From Bacillota bacterium (GTDB taxonomy: Bacteria; Bacillota; Clostridia; Christensenellales; SZUA-584): a stretch of DNA of 47,007 bases. Position 1 is the first letter of the stretch. The number at the start of each line of letters is the position of its first letter. Where the stretch lies: NCBI GenBank assembly GCA_023428025.1, contig JAEYZN010000042.1, forward strand, positions 1-47,007. Reading direction: 5' to 3'. The notes beneath the pieces are model-generated. The model made no database searches, had not been told where the DNA came from, and was given only the letters and a program-made list of their open reading frames with translations. Of this stretch, positions 1 to 8,309 are shown piece after piece. A program made the translations under genes and the position numbers.

Positions 1-127
1 TGGTAAGCGTTTGAGTTGAGGGCTAAAAGGTGAAGAGGCTTAGGTTGCGAAACGCTGTCCCGTACCCAGTTGGAAGGACCGCCTCCAGGCCTCAATTATC
101 TGAGAAAACATTGTAAGGAGTATAGAT

Positions 128-1615
128 ATGAAAAAGGTTGTCATTATCGGCGCGGGCATTGCGGGGCTTACCTGCGGTATATACGCGCAGCGAAGCGGGC
201 TGGAGACACAAATTCTGGAGATGCACACTATTGCGGGCGGTGAATGCACAGGCTGGGATCGCGGTGAATACCATTTTGACGGCTGTATACACTGGCTCAT
301 GGGCTCAAATCCAGATACCGAACTGTATAAGATTTGGCGGGATACCGGGGCACTGGACGACAGTGTGAAGATCGTGAACCATGAGTCGTTTGTGCGGTAT
401 GAGGAAGGCGGGCGTGCGGTGGAGCTGTACACAAATGCAGATCGTTTGGAACAGCATCTGTTGGAGCTTTCCCCGCAGGACAAGGGGGAGATCAAGAAAC
501 TGTGTAAGGCGATACGGTCACTGGGCGGCGTCGGCATGCCGATGGATAAGCCAATGGACATGATGACAGCGGGCGACGGCTTGAGATTCGCGTCAAAGCT
601 GATAGGCAAGATGGGTATGATGTCGCGCTACAACAAAATGAAAATTAAGGAACTGGCAGCACTGTTCAAGGAGCCGCTGATCGGGCGGGCGATACTGGCG
701 TCGATACCCGGAGACTATACAGCCACAGCGCTGGTGATGACACTGGCGGGCATGCACGCGGGGGACTGCGGCTTTCCGGTGGGCGGTTCTCGGGCGTTTG
801 CCAAGCGCATGGAGCAAAAATACCTGTCGCTGGGCGGTAAAATCACGTACAAGGCGAAGGCGGATAAGGTGCTGGTGGAGGATGGGCGAGCCGTGGGCGT
901 GCTGCTGGCAGACGGCAGTGAAATACGGGCAGACTACGTGGTGTCATGCGCGGATGGACATTACACGCTGTACCATATGCTGGACGATAAATACACGCCC
1001 GAACTATACCACAAGCTGTTCGCTGCTCCCAAGGCATATCCCACCGCCACTTGCGCATTGGTGTTCATGGGCGTGGACGCAGAGGTGGGCGGTCATATGC
1101 GCGGTGTCAATATACATCGGGATCAGCCGGTAAAGATTGCGGGCATGGAAAGTGACTTCGTGTCGCTGATGGGCTTTGGCTTTGATGGCACGATGGCACC
1201 CAAGGGAAAATCGGTGATGGCATGCTTTTATAACGCCGACTATGACTACTGGCATGCGCTCAAGGAAGACAAGGATGCATACAAGGCAGCGAAGCAAGCG
1301 CTGGCAGATGATGCGGTGGCGGCGTTGGTACGCCGTTATCCTGAGGCAGAAGGGAAGATTGAGAAGATGGATGTCGTGACGCCGAAAACCTATGCGCGTT
1401 ACTGCAACGCATGGCGCGGCTCGTGGATGACGTGGGGCAACGGCAGCAAGGACATCCCACGCTATTTCCCCGGCCTGCTGGACGGCCTCGAGGGCTTCAT
1501 CATGGCGGGCATGTGGACGCTGCCGCCGGGCGGGCTGCCGGGCGCGGCCACGTCGGGCCGGTTCGCGGCGCACCGCATCTGCATCAAAGAAGGCCTCCCG
1601 TTCAACGCGAAATAA
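128..1615 (+). CDS. FAD-dependent oxidoreductase, phytoene desaturase/CrtISO-like
   Basis: The 495-residue protein opens with a dinucleotide-binding fold (GAGIAGLTCGIYA, about residues 8-20), followed by a conserved GGECTGW segment and an internal stretch typical of the CrtI/carotenoid isomerase-like NAD(P)/FAD oxidoreductases. Its C-terminus (WTLPPGGLPGAATSGR) matches the family's second FAD-contacting motif. The length is normal for the family. The start is supported by AAGGAG at 115-120. Family members in anaerobes are widely annotated, but their substrates are mostly unknown. No carotenoid genes are nearby, so a pigment role should not be assumed. A hairpin at 1677-1709 follows, so the gene looks monocistronic. 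Confidence 0.85.
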   Translation: MKKVVIIGAGIAGLTCGIYAQRSGLETQILEMHTIAGGECTGWDRGEYHFDGCIHWLMGSNPDTELYKIWRDTGALDDSVKIVNHESFVRYEEGGRAVELYTNADRLEQHLLELSPQDKGEIKKLCKAIRSLGGVGMPMDKPMDMMTAGDGLRFASKLIGKMGMMSRYNKMKIKELAALFKEPLIGRAILASIPGDYTATALVMTLAGMHAGDCGFPVGGSRAFAKRMEQKYLSLGGKITYKAKADKVLVEDGRAVGVLLADGSEIRADYVVSCADGHYTLYHMLDDKYTPELYHKLFAAPKAYPTATCALVFMGVDAEVGGHMRGVNIHRDQPVKIAGMESDFVSLMGFGFDGTMAPKGKSVMACFYNADYDYWHALKEDKDAYKAAKQALADDAVAALVRRYPEAEGKIEKMDVVTPKTYARYCNAWRGSWMTWGNGSKDIPRYFPGLLDGLEGFIMAGMWTLPPGGLPGAATSGRFAAHRICIKEGLPFNAK

Positions 1616-1676
1616 GCGATATAGATTATCGCAAATAAGATCAGATGAAGTGTAGAATCGGCGCTTCAGTGGCCAA

Positions 1677-1709
1677 AAAGGCGGTTTTTCGTTAATGAAA
1701 GCCGCCTTT
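1677..1709 (+). terminator. Intrinsic terminator after the FAD oxidoreductase
   Basis: AAAGGCGG at 1677-1684 pairs with CCGCCTTT at 1702-1709, and inner TTTC/GAAA pairing extends the stem. The trailing T-run is short, so it could work in either direction. The rest of 1616-1918 shows no gene that I can support. Confidence 0.55.
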
Positions 1710-1918
1710 GCTCGTATAACACTATGAGCATGTATTCATCGTACATAAACCCATCGCTACGGAAAGCCTTTTGTTATGGTTGGTTGATGCGGTGGAGAGG
1801 TTGCGCCCATAACCTTATATCTGTTTTTTTACCTGTCCGGTTTAACATGTTTTTATGGATTTCCGCGTCGTTGATCGGAAAAAGAAACAAAAAAAGGCAT
1901 GACATGTTTATAAATCTT

Positions 1919-2512
1919 CTATGCCTGCCGGTGAATGTGCTTTTTACTATCAGTCGTATTTTGTTTCCATCGCTTTTTGATTTCGTTTCTCAACGCACCG
2001 TAAGCGATGTAATTCCAGCTGATTTTGATCTTTGTATCATCTCCGGATACCAGCAGGTATTGCCACATACCATTTTCGCTGTCGAAAACACGGGTGCTGA
2101 CCTTCCGGATATCCCGCCAGTCGATCGCCTTTCTGATCCCGCAGAAATTCTTGTATACGAGCCTTTCTGGCTCCAGATATACCCGTGAAAACAGTCCATC
2201 CAGAATAAGATACAGACCCGTTGTCCCCGTTCCGACCACGAACCCGGTTTTCACCAACAAATTGACAATGGTTTCCTCTGCCGGTATTAAGGTCAACAGT
2301 CCGAGAAGCACGATAAAGACGCCCACATTGACGACAAAGATATTCTGTCTGAAGACCGCGACGCCCCCGGCAGCCTTGAAATCCTCCGATTCCAATACAG
2401 CCTTTACGCCAGCCCGTCTGCTGACATGAAACACCGTTACGTCTCCTGCATTTTGATGCTTTTTGGATGCCGCACCGCCAACTGGCGTCGCATCGATTAT
2501 AACTTCTTTCAC
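1919..2512 (-). CDS. Membrane protein with PH-like C-terminal domain
   Basis: Unnamed protein of 197 residues. Two hydrophobic segments (about residues 56-76 and 84-106) are followed by a segment resembling bacterial PH-like membrane domains, with alternating beta strands and a conserved-looking IDWRDIRKV. The basic C-terminus (KKRWKQ...KKHIHRQA) probably lies at the cytoplasmic face. The only good in-frame start downstream of the nearest stop is GTG at 2512. Just upstream, a second frame (2524-2604) encodes a short peptide that could be the original N-terminus, so a frameshift is possible. The gene converges on the oxidoreductase. Function unknown. Confidence 0.65.
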   Translation of the reverse strand: MKEVIIDATPVGGAASKKHQNAGDVTVFHVSRRAGVKAVLESEDFKAAGGVAVFRQNIFVVNVGVFIVLLGLLTLIPAEETIVNLLVKTGFVVGTGTTGLYLILDGLFSRVYLEPERLVYKNFCGIRKAIDWRDIRKVSTRVFDSENGMWQYLLVSGDDTKIKISWNYIAYGALRNEIKKRWKQNTTDSKKHIHRQA

Positions 2513-2523
2513 CTGACCATCCT

Positions 2524-2604
2524 CTATCCTGCCTGCCCCATCTCAGTAGCCGGCGCTCCTGTCGATGACGCTTCATCCATGGCGTTGATGGTAAGAAAGC
2601 TCAT
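2524..2604 (-). pseudogene. Possible frameshifted N-terminal piece of the PH-like gene
   Basis: A 26-codon frame starting at ATG 2604 reads MSFLTINAMDEASSTGAPAT and ends at a TAG directly before the GTG start of the next gene. The downstream frame is itself open (RIEDGQVKEV) across that stop, so a single-base indel near 2525-2530 would fuse the two. It could equally be a meaningless short frame. The remaining non-coding stretch up to the catalase (2605-2925) contains only the promoter noted at 2797. Confidence 0.2.
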
Positions 2605-2796
2605 CACGCTTTGGTTTCCGTCGGAACCGTCCTGTGTGGTTTTACGTATCTCTCCTTATGTTGTCGTCGTTTGAACAGTTCCGAGGAAGCTTTTCAACAT
2701 GCAAGCACTTTTATTATTATACCATTTTCTCTTTATCTACGCAAAAATACCGAGCATTTTGCAACGCCCGATATTGACGCAAGCCGGTAACTTTTT

Positions 2797-2824
2797 TTGA
2801 CACGCTGGAAACGTCGTGTAAAAC
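2797..2824 (+). promoter_or_regulatory. Candidate promoter for the catalase gene
   Basis: TTGACA at 2797-2802 is a perfect -35. TAAAAC at 2819-2824 is a weak -10 at 16-nt spacing. The start codon is about 100 nt downstream, leaving an AT-rich leader. No PerR-type box is obvious to me. Confidence 0.35.
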
Positions 2825-2925
2825 CGGCGCTTATTTTGTTTACGTCCGGAAAACTGAAAAGAGTGTATACATTTGCTAATTTTTGAAAAACTATGGATGA
2901 AAACATCTAACAAAGGAGTTTATCC

Positions 2926-5046
2926 ATGGATTCTTCAATGCAGAATAAAGCGGCGGAAGACGCGAAAAGAGCGCAGCTCGCCCAATACCAGACAGGAAAC
3001 GAAAACGCCAGACTGACGACCGACCAGGGGGTGTATGTCGCGAACACGGCGGATTCTCTCAAGGCAGGCACGCGCGGGCCCACGCTGCTGGAGGATTTCC
3101 ACTTCCGGGAGAAGGTCACGCACTTCGATCACGAGCGTATCCCCGAAAGGGCGGTGCACGCGCGCGGCTTTGGCGTGCACGGCTTCTTCCGCGTCTACAA
3201 GCCGATGGGCGAGTATACCATGGCTTCATTTTTGCAGGACCCCTCGGCGACGACGCCGGTGTTCGTCCGTTTCTCCACCGTGGTGGGTTCGCGCGGGTCC
3301 GCCGATACCGTGCGCGACGTGCGCGGCTTCGCGGTGAAGTTTTACACGGAGCACGGCAATTACGATATGGTGGGCAACAACATCCCGATTTTCTTCATCC
3401 AGGACGCCATCAAGTTCCCCGATCTGGTGCATGCGATAAAGCCGGAGCCGAACAACGAGATACCGCAGGCGGCGTCGGCGCACGACACTTTCTGGGATTT
3501 TGTCGTCAGCAACCCCGAGACGGCGCACATGATCATGTGGCTGATGTCCGACAGGGCGATACCGCGCAGCTTCCGCATGATGGAGGGCTTCGCCGTCAAC
3601 ACCTACCGGCTGGTGAACGCTCAAGGGGTGGGGCGGTTCGTGAAGTTCCACTGGAAACCGCTGCTGGGCGTGCACTCGCTGGTGTGGGACGAGGCGCAGA
3701 AGATTTCCGGCAAGGACCCGGACTTCCACCGCCGAGACATCTGGAACGCCGTGGAAGGCGGCGATTACCCGGAGTATGAGCTGGGCATACAGATTATCGA
3801 GGAGAAGGACGAGTTCGGCTTCGACTTCGACATCCTCGACCCGACGAAGATATGGCCGGAGGAGCTGGTGCCGGTGCAGATCATCGGCAAGCTGACGCTG
3901 AACCGCAACGTGAGCAACTTCTTCGCCGAGACGGAGCAGGTCGCCTTCTGCCCCGGCAACGTGGTGCCGGGCATCGACTTCTCCAACGACCCGCTGCTGC
4001 AGGGGCGGCTGTTCTCCTACGTGGACACGCAGCTGATCCGGCTGGGCGGGCCGAATTTCCATGAGATACCCATCAATCAGCCGATCGCGCATGTGCACAA
4101 CAACCATCGCGACGGTTACCATCGTATGCGCATCGACACCGGCGTGGTTGCCTATTCGGCGAACACGCTGCAGGGGGATGCGCCGATGCCGGTGCCGGGG
4201 GATCAGGGCGGCTACATCCACTACGCCGAAAAGGTGGAAGGAAAAAAGATTCGCGACCGCAGCGAGAGCTTCATCAACCACTTTGGGCAGGCCACGCTGT
4301 TCTGGAACAGCATGTCGGCCGCGGAGAAGCGCCACATCGTAGAGGCGTTCCAGTTCGAGGTGGGCAAGGTGAAGAACAAGGATGTCCGCCAGAAGGTGGT
4401 GGACATGTTCAACATGGTGGACGGCAACCTCGCGAACCAGATCGCGACAGGCATCGGCGCACAGCCGCCATCCACGACGCCCGCATCAAACGACGGCAGC
4501 GCCGTGTCGCCCGCGCTCAGCCAGGAGAACAAGGTGAAGTCCGCCCGCACCCGCATCGTGGCGGTGCTGCTGGAGGACGGCTTCAACTATAACGAGGCGG
4601 CGGGCTTGATGGACCTGCTGAAAAACGCCGGCGTGAAAGCCGAGACGGTGTGCAGCAAGCAGGGCATGGTGACCGCGGAGGACAACCGCCAGCTGGAAGC
4701 GGTGCAGAGCTACCGGACGGCGTCCCCGGTGCTGTACGACGCGGTGTTCATCCCCGGCGGCAAGAAACAGAAGGCCGCGCTGGAGGCGCTGCTGGAGGTG
4801 AAGCAGTTCCTCACGGACATGTTCGTGCACTGCAAGGCCATTGGCGCGGTCAGCGAGGGCGTGGAGCTGCTGGGCATGGTCAAGCCCGTCAACGCGGTGG
4901 CGCAGCCCGCCGGGTTTGCGGACCCGCTCGCAAACCAGCAGGGCGTGGTGACCATGCACGGCACGGTGGACATGAACGCATTCTCCATGGAGTTCATCAA
5001 TGCGATCGCGGCGCACCGGCACTGGACGCGGTACGGCATGGCCTGA
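2926..5046 (+). CDS. katE: Large-subunit monofunctional catalase (clade II, KatE type)
   Basis: Decomposes hydrogen peroxide to water and oxygen using heme. The 706-residue length marks the large-subunit clade. The catalytic His is H78 (in RAVHARGFG), the active-site Asn lies in MVGNNIPIFF (N151/N152), and the proximal heme ligand is Y365 in RLFSYVDTQ. From about residue 545 to the end there is the extra flavodoxin-like DJ-1/PfpI-type domain typical of this clade. An AAAGGAG site at 2910-2916 fixes the start. A strong terminator follows, so it is a single-gene unit. Large catalases are common in spore-formers, where some are sporulation-associated; no sporulation promoter is clear here. Confidence 0.97.
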   Translation: MDSSMQNKAAEDAKRAQLAQYQTGNENARLTTDQGVYVANTADSLKAGTRGPTLLEDFHFREKVTHFDHERIPERAVHARGFGVHGFFRVYKPMGEYTMASFLQDPSATTPVFVRFSTVVGSRGSADTVRDVRGFAVKFYTEHGNYDMVGNNIPIFFIQDAIKFPDLVHAIKPEPNNEIPQAASAHDTFWDFVVSNPETAHMIMWLMSDRAIPRSFRMMEGFAVNTYRLVNAQGVGRFVKFHWKPLLGVHSLVWDEAQKISGKDPDFHRRDIWNAVEGGDYPEYELGIQIIEEKDEFGFDFDILDPTKIWPEELVPVQIIGKLTLNRNVSNFFAETEQVAFCPGNVVPGIDFSNDPLLQGRLFSYVDTQLIRLGGPNFHEIPINQPIAHVHNNHRDGYHRMRIDTGVVAYSANTLQGDAPMPVPGDQGGYIHYAEKVEGKKIRDRSESFINHFGQATLFWNSMSAAEKRHIVEAFQFEVGKVKNKDVRQKVVDMFNMVDGNLANQIATGIGAQPPSTTPASNDGSAVSPALSQENKVKSARTRIVAVLLEDGFNYNEAAGLMDLLKNAGVKAETVCSKQGMVTAEDNRQLEAVQSYRTASPVLYDAVFIPGGKKQKAALEALLEVKQFLTDMFVHCKAIGAVSEGVELLGMVKPVNAVAQPAGFADPLANQQGVVTMHGTVDMNAFSMEFINAIAAHRHWTRYGMA

Positions 5047-5116
5047 ACCGGTACCAAAGGCCTCTTCTTAGGGGCGTTATCACGAAGAACCGGCAATGAC
5101 GAGTTGGGGCAACAGG

Positions 5117-5150
5117 AGCACTTCCGGGATCAGACCGGAAGTGCTTCTCT
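5117..5150 (+). terminator. Intrinsic terminator after katE
   Basis: AGCACTTCCGG (5117-5127) and CCGGAAGTGCT (5135-5145) form a perfect 11-bp stem with a 7-nt loop, followed by TCTCTATT. Confidence 0.8.
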
Positions 5151-5185
5151 ATTGATGCTGCATTTTAACAAAAGATCAATAGTAT

Positions 5186-5536
5186 TTATTTTCTCAATAT
5201 TTTCTGCATTGTTTTCCCTTTAGCTAACTCATCAATTAATTTATCTAAATATCGGATTTGTCGCATTAATTCATCTTCTATTTCTTCCACCCGATATCCA
5301 CAAATGACTCCTCTGATGAGTGAAGCATTCGGATTCATATGGGGTGCTTGTTTAAAGAACGTTTCCAGATCCACTTCATTAATTATTTGTTTTTGTAATA
5401 AATGCTCATCGTAACCGGTAAGCCAAAAAATGATTTTATTAACTTCTTCCTTTGTTCTTCCTTTTTTCTCGGCTTTTTGTATATAGAGCGGATAGATACT
5501 CGAAAAAGGTATTGTAAAAACTCGCGGTTTCTCCAT
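5186..5536 (-). CDS. DUF2200 family protein
   Basis: A 116-residue soluble protein matching the DUF2200 pattern throughout: MEKPRVFTIPFSSIYPLY at the start, IIFWLTGYDEHLL centrally, and the conserved C-terminal block MRQIRYLDKLIDELAKGKTM. The start is the ATG at 5536, served by AAAGGAGA about ten bases upstream; a longer frame to 5575 is open but lacks a ribosome site. The family has no established function. The gene is clearly more AT-rich than the flanking chromosome, as are its two downstream-strand neighbours, suggesting a small acquired segment. Confidence 0.85.
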   Translation of the reverse strand: MEKPRVFTIPFSSIYPLYIQKAEKKGRTKEEVNKIIFWLTGYDEHLLQKQIINEVDLETFFKQAPHMNPNASLIRGVICGYRVEEIEDELMRQIRYLDKLIDELAKGKTMQKILRK

Positions 5537-5580
5537 TTTGAAATTCTCCTTTGCTTTTATAAAAAACAATTGCACATTAT

Positions 5581-5609
5581 ATGATATCTGCAGTTAAAAC
5601 TGCTGACAA
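5581..5609 (-). promoter_or_regulatory. Promoter of the DUF2200 gene with embedded palindrome
   Basis: On the minus strand, TTGTCA (5609-5604) and TATCAT (5586-5581) are separated by exactly 17 nt. The spacer holds an inverted repeat, GCAGTT..AACTGC (5590-5603), a plausible operator. A closely similar arrangement precedes the VanZ-like gene at 6809-6837. Confidence 0.5.
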
Positions 5610-5627
5610 AATCCTGTTATCAGCCCC

Positions 5628-5701
5628 TTGACAAAAAATTCGCGTTACAAAAATGAAATTGGACCTTACGGATCATTATTTTTGTCAAGCCCAATTTTCA
5701 T
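5628..5701. repeat. Interleaved inverted repeats in the DUF2200/DUF1801 gap
   Basis: TTGACAAAAA (5628-5637) is inverted at 5679-5688, and ATGAAATTGG (from 5653) is nearly inverted by CCAATTTTCAT (to about 5701). The two pairs interleave rather than nest. This could be a decayed insertion end or a pseudoknot-like terminator for the DUF1801 gene. Confidence 0.35.
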
Positions 5702-5716
5702 CGATACTCCAACTCA

Positions 5717-6127
5717 TTAGTGATGATTTCCGGTATCGTAACACCATTTCGCTATTTCGGCAATAAGGGGGAGTGGTAACGGCTTGCTGTACGGAAACTG
5801 CACCGCGCCTTTGCTTGCCTTGTATTCCTTGAGCCTTTCAGAGAAATGCGCTATAGCCTTATCCCCGGGGTACAGCCCAATGTGCTTTTTGAATGCCGCA
5901 AAATGGATTATATTTTGTTTATGCCAGTAAGTTGGCATACGCCACGAAATACGCTCTTGCGCATATGGGAGTGCCGCGCGGAGCGTATCCCGTAGTTGAT
6001 TCAAGAAAGGCCAAACATCCTCCGGTTGTACAGCAATATAGGCGTCAATCGTTTTTGGCGGCCCGGCGCAGTCATGCTCTTGATTCGTTTTCCTGAACTC
6101 CCGTCCGCATTCGGGGCATTGCCACAT
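5717..6127 (-). CDS. DUF1801/YdhG-like protein with N-terminal zinc-ribbon-like motif
   Basis: A 136-residue protein. Residues about 25-130 follow the DUF1801 (YdhG) fold pattern (AYIAVQPEDVWPFLNQLRDTL, ISWRMPTYW, HIGLYPGDKAI, SKGAVQFPYSKPLPLPLIAEI). Ahead of it are CPECGREF and a later HDC, a Cys2-His-Cys cluster that could bind zinc and is not part of the core domain. GAGGTG eight bases before ATG 6127 supports the start. The family is related to frataxin-like folds, but its role is unsettled. It sits in the AT-rich three-gene island. Confidence 0.8.
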   Translation of the reverse strand: MWQCPECGREFRKTNQEHDCAGPPKTIDAYIAVQPEDVWPFLNQLRDTLRAALPYAQERISWRMPTYWHKQNIIHFAAFKKHIGLYPGDKAIAHFSERLKEYKASKGAVQFPYSKPLPLPLIAEIAKWCYDTGNHH

Positions 6128-6255
6128 GATGCATTCACCTCGCTCTCTCCATAAGGATTTATTGTTAGCTCGCTCAATAAATTGGAAATTGTCAGTCTCA
6201 TGTTATGTATATTCCTTGATACCGTACGTCGTTGAAAGGAATATAATCTACGTAC

Positions 6256-6777
6256 TTAAAATTTATAAGTGATAACTCTCATAGCTAATAGTCCTAGTAA
6301 TACAATGCATATTGTTCCAATCAAGGCTAATATATTGAGAACTTTGTTTGTTTTCTCTTTTAATATTTTAGAAAACACAATATAAAATCCTATTCCTACA
6401 GCACCTCCCATTGTATTGCTAATTAAATCTGTTATATCAGCGCCTCCGATTGCGAATAGGAATTGTACGAGTTCAAATAATAGACTGACACCTGCTATTG
6501 AGATGATTTTTTTCCAAAACGGCCAATTAAGCTTTATCATGCTCAAATATAACCCAAAGGGTATAAACACCATCATATTCAGAATTATCTCATTATAATC
6601 CAGTTGATTATTTTTAATAACAGAACCGGCAAAAGGGATCAAATTCAATCCTCTAAAATGTGGTAAATCATAAAAAGAGAATTGCATTTTAAATAAAACA
6701 ATCCAGATTAAAACTAAAAAATATACTATAAATAATCCGAATGTTAGTTTTGCTTGATTGTTTTTGTTTTTTTCCAT
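6256..6777 (-). CDS. VanZ-like membrane protein
   Basis: A 173-residue integral membrane protein with about five hydrophobic helices. The motif order is that of VanZ-like proteins: LNLIPF after the first helix, ILNMMVFIPFGLYL, FELVQFLFAIGGADITDLISNTMGGAVG. The family includes the teicoplanin-resistance accessory VanZ, but most members are not resistance genes and no vanA-type genes are nearby. The start follows GAGGAG. The gene is notably AT-rich. A promoter candidate lies at 6809-6837. Confidence 0.85.
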   Translation of the reverse strand: MEKNKNNQAKLTFGLFIVYFLVLIWIVLFKMQFSFYDLPHFRGLNLIPFAGSVIKNNQLDYNEIILNMMVFIPFGLYLSMIKLNWPFWKKIISIAGVSLLFELVQFLFAIGGADITDLISNTMGGAVGIGFYIVFSKILKEKTNKVLNILALIGTICIVLLGLLAMRVITYKF

Positions 6778-6808
6778 GCCTGCTCCTCATAACAAAGTAT
6801 CTATATAA

Positions 6809-6837
6809 ATAATCCGCAGTTCAAAACGACCCGACAA
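6809..6837 (-). promoter_or_regulatory. Promoter of the VanZ-like gene, partner of the 5581 element
   Basis: On the minus strand, TTGTCG (6837-6832), a 17-nt spacer and GATTAT (6814-6809). The spacer contains GTTTTGAACTGC, very close to GTTTTAACTGC in the DUF2200 promoter, and the bases upstream of the -35 are similar as well. The remainder of 6838-7097 holds no gene that I can support. Confidence 0.45.
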
Positions 6838-7097
6838 ATTCCTGCTTGTCTGCGTGTTAGGAAAACCATTTTAAATATATCATAAAAAAGCAAGAGATCC
6901 AATTAAACGGATTCCAGCCAGATGGTGCTGACCAGGAATGTTGCCTTTTCATGCGAATCATCGTTCCGCCTGGCCGCCGTCATTTCGGGGAAGATTTTAT
7001 CCCCATCCAATCGAAGGTTTCACTGGAATGCCATTCTTCGCGCCCGGCTCCGGCGCTGTTCGACAGATTATCGCACCCCGCCTGTGGATAATAGACC

Positions 7098-7119
7098 ATG
7101 GCCTTCGGGGCCATAACTT
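7098..7119 (+). terminator. Hairpin ahead of a small gene
   Basis: ATGGCC (7098-7103), loop TTCG-like, GGCCAT (7108-7113), then AACTTTTTG. It has terminator form but lies only 20 nt before the next ribosome site, so attenuation is also possible. Confidence 0.4.
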
Positions 7120-7139
7120 TTTGTGAGGGGACATCATCC

Positions 7140-7292
7140 ATGAACTATGCGCTGATCAACGCTTTTTTGAAGATGCTCGAAAGCTACCGGAACCGGCTCT
7201 CGCCGCAGCAGTACAAAACGCTGCGGGGCCAGGCCGCGGGCGGAGACGTGACGGGCGCGCGGCGCGGGCTGGAACGCCTGATCCGCGGCTGA
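7140..7292 (+). CDS. Small conserved-looking protein, 50 residues
   Basis: The frame starts at ATG 7140 after GAGGGG and encodes a basic, helical peptide (MNYALINAFLKMLESYRNRL, ending RRGLERLIRG). It has no signal peptide or membrane segment. The repeated Arg/Leu pattern suggests an amphipathic helix. It is too short for a family call; small proteins of this kind occur near sporulation genes in clostridia, but nothing here proves that. The next gene follows after 71 nt on the same strand. Confidence 0.5.
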   Translation: MNYALINAFLKMLESYRNRLSPQQYKTLRGQAAGGDVTGARRGLERLIRG

Positions 7293-7363
7293 TTATTTTT
7301 TGTGTACTATTCCGGCGATACCCGCATATACATGTCTGGGAAAAACAATCAGGGGACAAAGAA

Positions 7364-7678
7364 GTGAAGAGATTAACCGCAATTTTCAGTGATCAGCCGG
7401 GCAAATGGGGGCTCAAGGGCGAGCCGCAGCTCTGGGAGGATTTCAAGGCGCATTTTGCGCAGGCCGCCGCACCGTCTACAGAGGAGAAGTTTCGCGAGGA
7501 ACTGTACGCCGCTTTCGAGAAGCTGACCGGCAGGCCGGTGCAGCATCACTCATTCATCTACGTCAGCCGGTACAACCGGGGCGGCATCGGCAGCGGCCTC
7601 GTGGACCCGTGGAACTGGCGCGCCGTGGTGATCCCCGCGCTCACACGGCGTTACAGCGAATACAACGACATCCGCTGA
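7364..7678 (+). CDS. Hypothetical protein, 104 residues
   Basis: I do not recognise this protein. It starts at GTG 7364 with AGGGG about nine bases upstream. It is soluble and mixed in charge, with aromatic-rich segments (KWGLKGEPQLWEDF, HHSFIYVSRYNRGG, DPWNWRAVVIPAL). Codon use is like the chromosome average. It converges on the membrane-anchored gene at 7721-8140, with only a 42-nt gap. Its position behind the 50-residue gene hints at co-transcription. Confidence 0.5.
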   Translation: MKRLTAIFSDQPGKWGLKGEPQLWEDFKAHFAQAAAPSTEEKFREELYAAFEKLTGRPVQHHSFIYVSRYNRGGIGSGLVDPWNWRAVVIPALTRRYSEYNDIR

Positions 7679-7720
7679 CACGCGACGCAGCGTGGAAAAA
7701 CCTCGTTTTACAAACGAAGG

Positions 7721-8140
7721 CTATTTCGCGCTGCCCGAACGCGGCGAATACGCCGCCCACACGACGGCGGGGGATATTTTCTTGGGATCGGCGGCGTCCA
7801 GCCTCACCGGTATGCGTCCGCCGGGCGACGCCAGATGCAGCGCGTCCGCGTCCACCAGCCATGTGACGGACGCCTGATACGGCGCGCCTCCGGGCGGCGA
7901 AACCTTGAGCGTCAGCGCCACGACGGTTTGTTTTGCGCCTGCGCTGCCTGTGACACGGGAATCCAGCACCAGCGCGTCCGTCCATACGGGCCGCGCTTCC
8001 GAGGTGCTTTCCGTGCGCGCCCGTCTTTCCTGACGGCTGCGTTTTGCCGCGCGCGCCAGGTCAAGGCGCATCGTGATAAGCGTGGCGAAAACCCCGATCA
8101 CGATGACAACGGCAATGACGATCACGATGGTGGTGCCCAT
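7721..8140 (-). CDS. Membrane-anchored hypothetical protein
   Basis: 139 residues. An N-terminal hydrophobic helix (about residues 3-24, IVIVIAVVIVIGVFATLI) is followed at once by Arg/Lys-rich residues, giving an N-out/C-in anchor, and then a soluble beta-rich domain (VTGSAGAKQTVVALTLKV, YQASVTWLVD, GGRIPVRLDA). This resembles small anchored proteins with a beta-sandwich whose role is unknown. GGAGGAGGG precedes the ATG. It is divergent from the coiled-coil gene at 8310, with a 169-nt shared upstream region. Confidence 0.6.
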   Translation of the reverse strand: MGTTIVIVIAVVIVIGVFATLITMRLDLARAAKRSRQERRARTESTSEARPVWTDALVLDSRVTGSAGAKQTVVALTLKVSPPGGAPYQASVTWLVDADALHLASPGGRIPVRLDAADPKKISPAVVWAAYSPRSGSAK

Positions 8141-8309
8141 AAGTCCCTCCTCCAGAACGTGCTGCGCTCATATTAACACGGCTTGTGCGGAGCGGCAAGG
8201 GCGGGCTGCCTGCCGCGGTCACGTGAATCAATCATGGACAGATAAGATTGTATGAATATGGATTTGCGTATATAATGTGTGACAGAACATAAATGGTGGC
8301 GGAGGATTC

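Noticed and set aside
3226..4335. Long minus-strand frame opposite katE
   Set aside because: It is a mirror of the high-GC catalase codons, with His/Arg/Val-rich sequence and no ribosome site.
6256..6777. VanZ-like gene as a glycopeptide resistance gene
   Set aside because: VanZ-like proteins are common in non-resistant Bacillota, and no vanRS, vanHAX or D-Ala ligase genes are present.
6922..7116. 64-codon frame before the 50-residue gene
   Set aside because: No ribosome site, and the frame runs through a hairpin; composition is not protein-like.
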